From Thermoleophilales bacterium (GTDB taxonomy: Bacteria; Actinomycetota; Thermoleophilia; Solirubrobacterales; 70-9), in assembly GCA_020636955.1 (NCBI GenBank), contig JACJWY010000004.1:103501-167500 (forward strand): a stretch of 64,000 nt of DNA, read 5' to 3'. The notes below the pieces were generated by a model. The model was not told where the DNA came from, made no database searches, and worked only from the letters and a program-made list of their open reading frames with translations. The translations under genes were made by a program, and so were the position numbers. Positions 59,202-64,000 of the stretch are shown here, piece after piece (the stretch's first letter is position 1; each line of letters starts with the position of its first letter).

Positions 59202-60336
59202 AGAGTTGCCTGCGCTGGATCTTGCCCGTCCCGAAATCGGGCCGGATGAAGAGCGCCTCGTGCTCGAGGTGCTGCGCTCGGGTCGGCTTTCCCTCGGGCC
59301 AGTGCTCGAGCGCTTCGAAAGCGATTTCGCAAACTGGCTCGGAGTCGAGGACGCCGTCGCCGTATCCAGCGGAACGGCCGCGCTCCATCTCGGAGTTCGG
59401 GCGCTCGGCTGGAAACCGGGCGACGAGGTGATTCTCAGCCCTTTCACCTTTGTCGCCAGCGCCAACTGCCTGCTCTACGAGGAAGTCAAGCCGGTATTCG
59501 CCGACATCGATCCGGTCAGCCTCAACCTCGATCCGGCGGCGGCAGAAGCGGCGATCACTGAAGCGACGGTCGGCCTGCTGCCGATCGACATTTTCGGCCA
59601 GCCCGCTGACCTGCCGGCCTTCGAAAGCATCGCCGCTTCTCGCGGGCTCGGCATTCTCGAGGATTCCTGCCAGGCGCTGGGTGCGGTCGACCAAGAGGGT
59701 CGCAAGGTCGGCAGTCGCGGCAACGTGGCCACCTTCGCCTTTTACGCGAACAAACAGATGACCACGGGTGAGGGCGGCATGATCATTCCGACCGATCCGG
59801 CCATGGCCGAGGTGCTGCGTAGCGAGCGCAATCAGGGGAGGGCGACTGACATGGACTGGCTCGACCATGACCGGCTGGGGTTCAACTACCGGATGTCCGA
59901 CGTGACCGCGGCGATCGGAGTGGCCCAGGTGGGTCGGCTCGATGAACTGCTCGAAGGCCGGTCCCGGGTCGCGCGGATGTACATGGACCGCCTCTCGGCG
60001 CTTTCGGACGGCTCGGCCACGGGACTTGTACTGCCGGCCGCCGACCGGCCACCAGCCCGTCGCAGCTGGTTTGTCTTTCCGGTCCGGCTGCCCGAAGCTT
60101 CCGACCGTGACGGCGTGATCCGGAAACTGGGAGAGCAGGGCATCCCGGCGAAGGCTTACCTTCCCTCGATCCACCTCTTCCCGCACCTGGCCGAACTCGG
60201 CTATCGCGAAGGGCAGTTCCCGGTCGCTGAATCGGTTGCGGCCCGCTCGCTGGCGCTGCCGTTTCACACCGGGCTGACCGAGGGCGACATCGATCGGGTC
60301 GCTTCCGCCCTGAATGCCGCGCTCGGCGCAGGCTGA
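59194..60336 (+). CDS. DegT/DnrJ/EryC1/StrS-family aminotransferase
   Basis: A 380-residue fold-type I PLP enzyme. DLARPEIGPDEERLVLEVLR and SGRLSLGPVLERFE open it; VSSGTAALHLGVRALG and ILSPFTFVASANCLLYE bind the cofactor phosphate, LEDSCQALGA has the PLP Asp, and the PLP Lys is in FYANKQMTTGEGGMI. The GTG start (59194) overlaps the cimA stop by 8 nt; an ATG at 59176 is also possible. Such enzymes usually aminate nucleotide-linked keto-sugars. Coupling to cimA instead of sugar genes is odd, and the substrate is unknown. Confidence 0.85.
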   Translation: MAEELPALDLARPEIGPDEERLVLEVLRSGRLSLGPVLERFESDFANWLGVEDAVAVSSGTAALHLGVRALGWKPGDEVILSPFTFVASANCLLYEEVKPVFADIDPVSLNLDPAAAEAAITEATVGLLPIDIFGQPADLPAFESIAASRGLGILEDSCQALGAVDQEGRKVGSRGNVATFAFYANKQMTTGEGGMIIPTDPAMAEVLRSERNQGRATDMDWLDHDRLGFNYRMSDVTAAIGVAQVGRLDELLEGRSRVARMYMDRLSALSDGSATGLVLPAADRPPARRSWFVFPVRLPEASDRDGVIRKLGEQGIPAKAYLPSIHLFPHLAELGYREGQFPVAESVAARSLALPFHTGLTEGDIDRVASALNAALGAG

Positions 60337-60348
60337 GCGGCTCCGGGT

Positions 60349-60354
60349 AATAAT
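60349..60354 (+). promoter_or_regulatory. -10 element AATAAT before argH
   Basis: AATAAT ends 7 nt before the GTG at 60362, without a Shine-Dalgarno sequence. It supports this start over an in-frame ATG at 60314 inside the preceding gene. Confidence 0.45.
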
Positions 60355-60361
60355 CAGCGCC

Positions 60362-61753
60362 GTGGCGAGGCACACAGACAAGTCGACTTCGCGTTTTCGC
60401 GAGCCGCCGGATCCCCGTTTCTGGCGCCTGAACCGGTCGATCGACTTCGACCGGCACCTGGCCCCCTACGACGTAGCGCAGTCGCGGGCCCATGCTGCGG
60501 CGCTCAACCGGATCGGCGTGATCGCCGACGACGAGATCAAGGTGATCGACGAAGGCCTGGCCGCGGTCGCCGACGAGCTGGAAGCGGGCGAATTTTCCTT
60601 TGATCCCGGCGACGAAGACATTCACATGGCGGTCGAACGCCGCCTCGGCGAGCTGATCGGCGAGCTGGCGGGCAAGCTACATACCGGCCGCTCGCGCAAC
60701 GACCAGGTGGCGACGGACATCTGCATGGCGGTGATGGACGCGGCCGACGCGGCCGGGGAAAGGATCGCCGCGGCGATGGGCGAGCTGATCGAGCTTGCCG
60801 AAGCTCACCGGGAATGGCCGATGCCGGGGTACACCCATCTCCAGCGGGCCCAGCCGGTCTATCTGGGACATCACCTGCTGTCCTGGTTCTGGATGTTGTC
60901 ACGGGACTTCGATCGTTTTGCCGCGGCCCGCAAGGCTGCCTCGGTGATGCCGCTTGGCGCCGGCGCCCTGGCCGGCGTCAATTGGGAGATTGATCGTGGT
61001 CAGGTCGCGGCCGACCTGGGCTTCGATTCGGTTACCGCGAATTCGCTCGATTCCACCTCGAACCGGGACATGGTCCTGGATTACCTCGCTGCCGGTTCGA
61101 TCTGCCTCACTCATCTCTCCCGGATCGGGTCCGAGCTGGTGATCTGGTCGAGCACCGAATTCTCCTTTTGCCGGCTCAGCGAACCGTTCACCTCGGGGTC
61201 GAGCATCATGCCCCAGAAGCAGAATCCGGATTCGGCCGAGCTTATGCGAGCCAAGGCGCCGAGGGTGATCGGTGATTTCACGACCCTGCTCGGGGTGCTT
61301 CACGCCCTGCCCCTCACATATGGCAAGGACATGCAGGAGGACAAGGAGCCGTTCTTCGACGCGAGGGAAACGATCGAGGCAACGCTCGAGATGACCGCGG
61401 GGATTTTCGAAGGCATCGAATTTGACCGGGAACGGCTCTCCGATGCCGCATCCGACGAGATGCTTGCGGCCACCGAGATCGCCGATCTGCTGGTGCGACG
61501 CGGCGTACCTTTCAGGCAGGCGCACGGAATCGTCGGCGATCTGGTGCGGCAGTGCGTGGCCGAAGGCAGGAACCTCTCCGACCTCAGCCGGGAGGAACTC
61601 GCAGCCAGGTCTGATGAACTTGACGACGAGTACTACGAGGTTCTGAAACAGGGCAGCTGGCTCGAGTCAAAACGAAGCGAAGGCGGTACTTCCAGCGCCA
61701 GCCTTGACGCTCAACTCGAGCTCGCCAGGGACAGGCTCGGTGAAATCAATTGA
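60362..61753 (+). CDS. argH: Argininosuccinate lyase
   Basis: A 463-residue fumarase-superfamily lyase that splits argininosuccinate to arginine and fumarate. The opening is SRFREPPDPRFWRLNRSIDF; EDIHMAVERRLGELIG, KLHTGRSRNDQVATD and PGYTHLQRAQPVYLGHHLL (catalytic His) follow, and the family signature is GSSIMPQKQNPDSAELMRAK. The last part ends LARDRLGEIN. The N-terminus departs a little from the usual LWGGRF opening (SRFREPPDPRFW). No other arginine gene is in the window. An inverted repeat overlaps its stop codon. Confidence 0.92.
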   Translation: MARHTDKSTSRFREPPDPRFWRLNRSIDFDRHLAPYDVAQSRAHAAALNRIGVIADDEIKVIDEGLAAVADELEAGEFSFDPGDEDIHMAVERRLGELIGELAGKLHTGRSRNDQVATDICMAVMDAADAAGERIAAAMGELIELAEAHREWPMPGYTHLQRAQPVYLGHHLLSWFWMLSRDFDRFAAARKAASVMPLGAGALAGVNWEIDRGQVAADLGFDSVTANSLDSTSNRDMVLDYLAAGSICLTHLSRIGSELVIWSSTEFSFCRLSEPFTSGSSIMPQKQNPDSAELMRAKAPRVIGDFTTLLGVLHALPLTYGKDMQEDKEPFFDARETIEATLEMTAGIFEGIEFDRERLSDAASDEMLAATEIADLLVRRGVPFRQAHGIVGDLVRQCVAEGRNLSDLSREELAARSDELDDEYYEVLKQGSWLESKRSEGGTSSASLDAQLELARDRLGEIN

Positions 61754-61765
61754 ACTCCGTTCAAT
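61749..61765. terminator. Small inverted repeat at the argH stop codon
   Basis: ATTGAAC-TCC-GTTCAAT is a perfect 7-bp inverted repeat that includes the argH TGA. A second weak pair, TTCAC/GTGAA, follows at 61765-61789. These could form a terminator between the convergent argH and penicillin-binding protein genes, but the stem is short and AT-rich. Confidence 0.3.
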
Positions 61766-61815
61766 TCACCGGCGCTATATCACCGTGAAATGAACCGGGC
61801 CGGCGATTCCGACGG

Positions 61816-64000
61816 CTAGCCGGGTGAAGCGCCGCCGGATGAGGGTGCGACGCCACCACCGGTCGAAGGAGTGGTCGGAGTGGTCGGTGCCGTGGTGGTC
61901 GGGGCCGGCGTAACGGGTGCCGGGGCGGTGGGGGCGGGAGTCGCCGGAGCCGTGGTCTCGGGCACCGTCGTCGCGGGGGCCGAATAGGAGGGAGCGCTGT
62001 AATCGGTGGTCGGCGGGGTGTAGCTGTAATCGGAGGAACTGGAGTCTCCGCTCGAATCGCTGCTGTCGCCCGAGGCATCCTCGGCGGCGCGTTCGGCAGC
62101 GCGGTTCTCCTCGATGGACTTCCAGGCCTCCACCACGCGCGCCCAGATGATCGCCGGGAAAGTGCCACCATCGACGGGGCCGCCGTTGTATTCAGTGGTC
62201 ATCTGGACGTATCCCTCGGGGTATCCGACCCAGACGCAGGCGGTGATCTCGGTGATCGCACCACAGAACCAGGCGTTCGTGTTGTCCTCGGTGGTGCCGG
62301 TCTTGCCGAATTGGGAGTCATCCCCGATATAGGCGTTCTCGCCGGTGCCCTGGGTAACAACCTCATGCAGGATTCCCTTTGCGGTGATTGCCACGTCGGA
62401 AGGAATCACTTGCTTGCTCAGAACCTCGTTGTCGCCGCCCTTGATCGTCTTGCCGTCCTCGTCGGTGACCTTGGTGTAGGCGACCGGCGAATCCCCCGGA
62501 TCCGGCGCCAGCGTGCCACTGACCCTCCGGCCGTCGTTGGCCAGGGTCGAGAAAGCATAGGTCCAGCCGAGCGGATTGACCTCGGAGGTGCCGAGCACCA
62601 TCGCCGGGTTGGTTTCGATCTTGTCCGAGTAGCCCATCTCGTGGATTGTCTTGGCGATCGCCTTCGGGCCGCCGTCGATCGTCTCGATGCCCAGCTGCGC
62701 ATAAACCGAGTTGTCGGAGTTGATCGTGGCGTTGACCAGATCGCTGGAACCCGCATATGAATCCCCGTAGTTGTGCACCTCATAGGGTTCGCGGTGCCAC
62801 TTCCACTTGCCGGTCTTCTTGTCCTTGATCCGCCATTTACGCCAGAAGATCTGCGGCGCGGACTCAAATACCGTGTAGGGCGAAATCCCCTGTTTCAGGG
62901 CTGTAGTAAGGATGAATGCCTTGATTGTCGAGCCCGGCTGACGGAATCCCTGGGTGGCGAGGTTGAACTGCGACTGGTCGTAATCGCTGCCTCCGACCAT
63001 CGCGTCAACTGTCGCGTCCTTGTTGTTGATGATCACCACCGAGGCACTGGGGCCAATGCCGCCGATGGTCGAGTAGATCGCATCCTCGGTCGCCGCCTGC
63101 ACGTCAAGGTCCAGGGAGGTCTTGACCTTCAGGCCACCGAAGAAGGCCCTACCGGCCCCGTACCGGTCGACCAGTTGCTGGCGCATCCAGGATGTGAAGT
63201 AAGGAGCCTTGGAATCGATGCTCGGCGGGTGGATGTCATCGTTGGCCGGAAGCGCCTCCTTGACGGCCTCGTCGTGCTGCTCCTGGGTGATGTAGCCCTG
63301 CTCCAGCATCTTGTCCAGGACCGTGTTGCGACGCAGCAGCGTCGCGTCCGGATCGTTCTTGGGGTCGTATCCGTAGGGGTTCTGGATGATCCCGGCCAGC
63401 ATTGCCGACTCGGCCGGAGTCAGCAGCGAGGCACAGGGCTCTTCGTCGGTTCCGCAGGAGGGGTGCGCGTACCCGAAGTAGGTCCGTGCTGCCGCCTCGA
63501 TACCGTAGGCGCCGTTGCCGAAGTAGACGGTATTAAGGTACTCGGTGAGAATCTTGTCCTTGGTCCACTGTTGCTCGATGTGGTAGGCAATCGCCATTTC
63601 GCGCACCTTCTGGAGGGGCGAGCGGTCGTTTTGCGCCTCGAGTGCCTGCTTGACCAGCTGCTGGGTGATGGTCGAGGCGCCCTGTTTGGCGCTTCGGGAA
63701 AGGACATCCTGCACCAAGGCGCGTCCAAGGCCCTGAAAGTCAATGCCGCGATGTTCGTAGAAGCGGGAGTCCTCGATCGAGACCACCGCGTTCTTCATGT
63801 TCGGCGAGATCTGGTCCGCGTCGAGCAGCATCTGGTTTTCGTTATTGGAAAGGGTGCCGATGTACTGGCCCTGGCTGTCGACCAGGACCGAGTTCTGGGC
63901 GGTGCGGAACTGGGCGTAATTCTCGATCGACGGAAGGTCCTGTGAAACCGCCATGACCATGCCGAAAAAGGCGGAAAAGAATCCGAGCAGACCGAGCCCG
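61816..64000 (-). CDS. Class A penicillin-binding protein (PBP1a type), N-terminus cut by window edge
   Basis: At least 727 residues of a bifunctional peptidoglycan synthase. The frame runs off the right edge; the edge codons encode a Gly/Leu/Phe-rich membrane segment (GLGLLGFFSAFFGMVMAVSQ). The GT51 glycosyltransferase has EDSRFYEHRGIDFQGLGRAL, KQGASTITQQLVKQAL and NTVYFGNGAYGIEAAA. The transpeptidase has SxxK in QPGSTIKAFIL, SxN in NSDNSVYAQLG and KTGT in QFGKTGTTEDNTNAWF. A C-terminal Ser/Asp then Pro/Thr/Ala-rich tail of about 100 residues, ending in PSSGGASPG, is probably disordered and extracellular. Beta-lactams would target the SxxK serine. Confidence 0.93.
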   Translation of the reverse strand, partial: GLGLLGFFSAFFGMVMAVSQDLPSIENYAQFRTAQNSVLVDSQGQYIGTLSNNENQMLLDADQISPNMKNAVVSIEDSRFYEHRGIDFQGLGRALVQDVLSRSAKQGASTITQQLVKQALEAQNDRSPLQKVREMAIAYHIEQQWTKDKILTEYLNTVYFGNGAYGIEAAARTYFGYAHPSCGTDEEPCASLLTPAESAMLAGIIQNPYGYDPKNDPDATLLRRNTVLDKMLEQGYITQEQHDEAVKEALPANDDIHPPSIDSKAPYFTSWMRQQLVDRYGAGRAFFGGLKVKTSLDLDVQAATEDAIYSTIGGIGPSASVVIINNKDATVDAMVGGSDYDQSQFNLATQGFRQPGSTIKAFILTTALKQGISPYTVFESAPQIFWRKWRIKDKKTGKWKWHREPYEVHNYGDSYAGSSDLVNATINSDNSVYAQLGIETIDGGPKAIAKTIHEMGYSDKIETNPAMVLGTSEVNPLGWTYAFSTLANDGRRVSGTLAPDPGDSPVAYTKVTDEDGKTIKGGDNEVLSKQVIPSDVAITAKGILHEVVTQGTGENAYIGDDSQFGKTGTTEDNTNAWFCGAITEITACVWVGYPEGYVQMTTEYNGGPVDGGTFPAIIWARVVEAWKSIEENRAAERAAEDASGDSSDSSGDSSSSDYSYTPPTTDYSAPSYSAPATTVPETTAPATPAPTAPAPVTPAPTTTAPTTPTTPSTGGGVAPSSGGASPG

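Overview
The window reads as a piece of a high-GC, free-living actinobacterium, most likely class Thermoleophilia (Solirubrobacterales or a relative). The evidence is lineage-typical gene types: a mycobacterial-type SerC, a PcrA helicase with an RNA-polymerase-binding tail, EpsC-type CysE, GatCAB with GltX and no GlnRS in view, menaquinone synthesis, and a secreted protease ending in a Cys-containing Ig-like module. Many starts also lack a Shine-Dalgarno sequence and have a TAnnnT hexamer 6-8 nt upstream, as expected for leaderless mRNAs. No tRNA, rRNA, CRISPR array, prophage or intact transposon was recognised.

Layout. 1-4.4 kb: an error-rich contig end holding a cell-wall hydrolase tail, a SixA-like phosphatase, an enoyl-CoA hydratase and dnaE, all with broken frames. 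5.6-16.8 kb: acyl-CoA dehydrogenase, Ntn-hydrolase plus glutamate decarboxylase, gltX, a cysteine module (Rrf2 regulator-cysK-cysE), pcrA and folD. 17.1-20.3 kb: gatCAB. 20.3-26.9 kb: secreted protease, ndh, and a three-gene DUF1800-DUF1501-cupredoxin operon. 26.9-27.4 kb: a gene-free island of palindromes and tandem repeats. 27.4-32.5 kb: glycosyltransferases divergent from a UDP-sulfoquinovose synthase. 32.6-43.2 kb: ilvBN and ilvC, separated by a full menF-D-C-A-B-E cluster. 43.3-47.7 kb: two DUF4389 membrane proteins and serC-serA. 47.7-60.3 kb: a branched-chain amino-acid region (leuA, then XRE regulator-leuC-leuD-methyltransferase-leuB-ilvE-cimA-aminotransferase). 60.4-64 kb: argH and a class A penicillin-binding protein cut by the right edge.

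How it works together. IlvBN, IlvC, IlvE, LeuA, LeuCD and LeuB cover most of Leu/Val synthesis. CimA supplies 2-ketobutyrate by the citramalate route, which reuses LeuCD and LeuB, so isoleucine can be made without threonine deaminase. Ndh would feed electrons into the menaquinone made by the men genes. SerC/SerA make the serine used by CysE/CysK.

The most interesting regulatory signals are two unannotated 19-codon leader ORFs. The one before leuA has five consecutive Leu codons that are perfectly complementary over 11 nt to the leuA Shine-Dalgarno region, and it lies behind a tandemly repeated promoter-like unit. The one before cimA contains three Ile codons. A palindromic element present in two copies with compensatory arm changes and the DUF1800-DUF1501-cupredoxin operon are the other leading candidates for undescribed biology.
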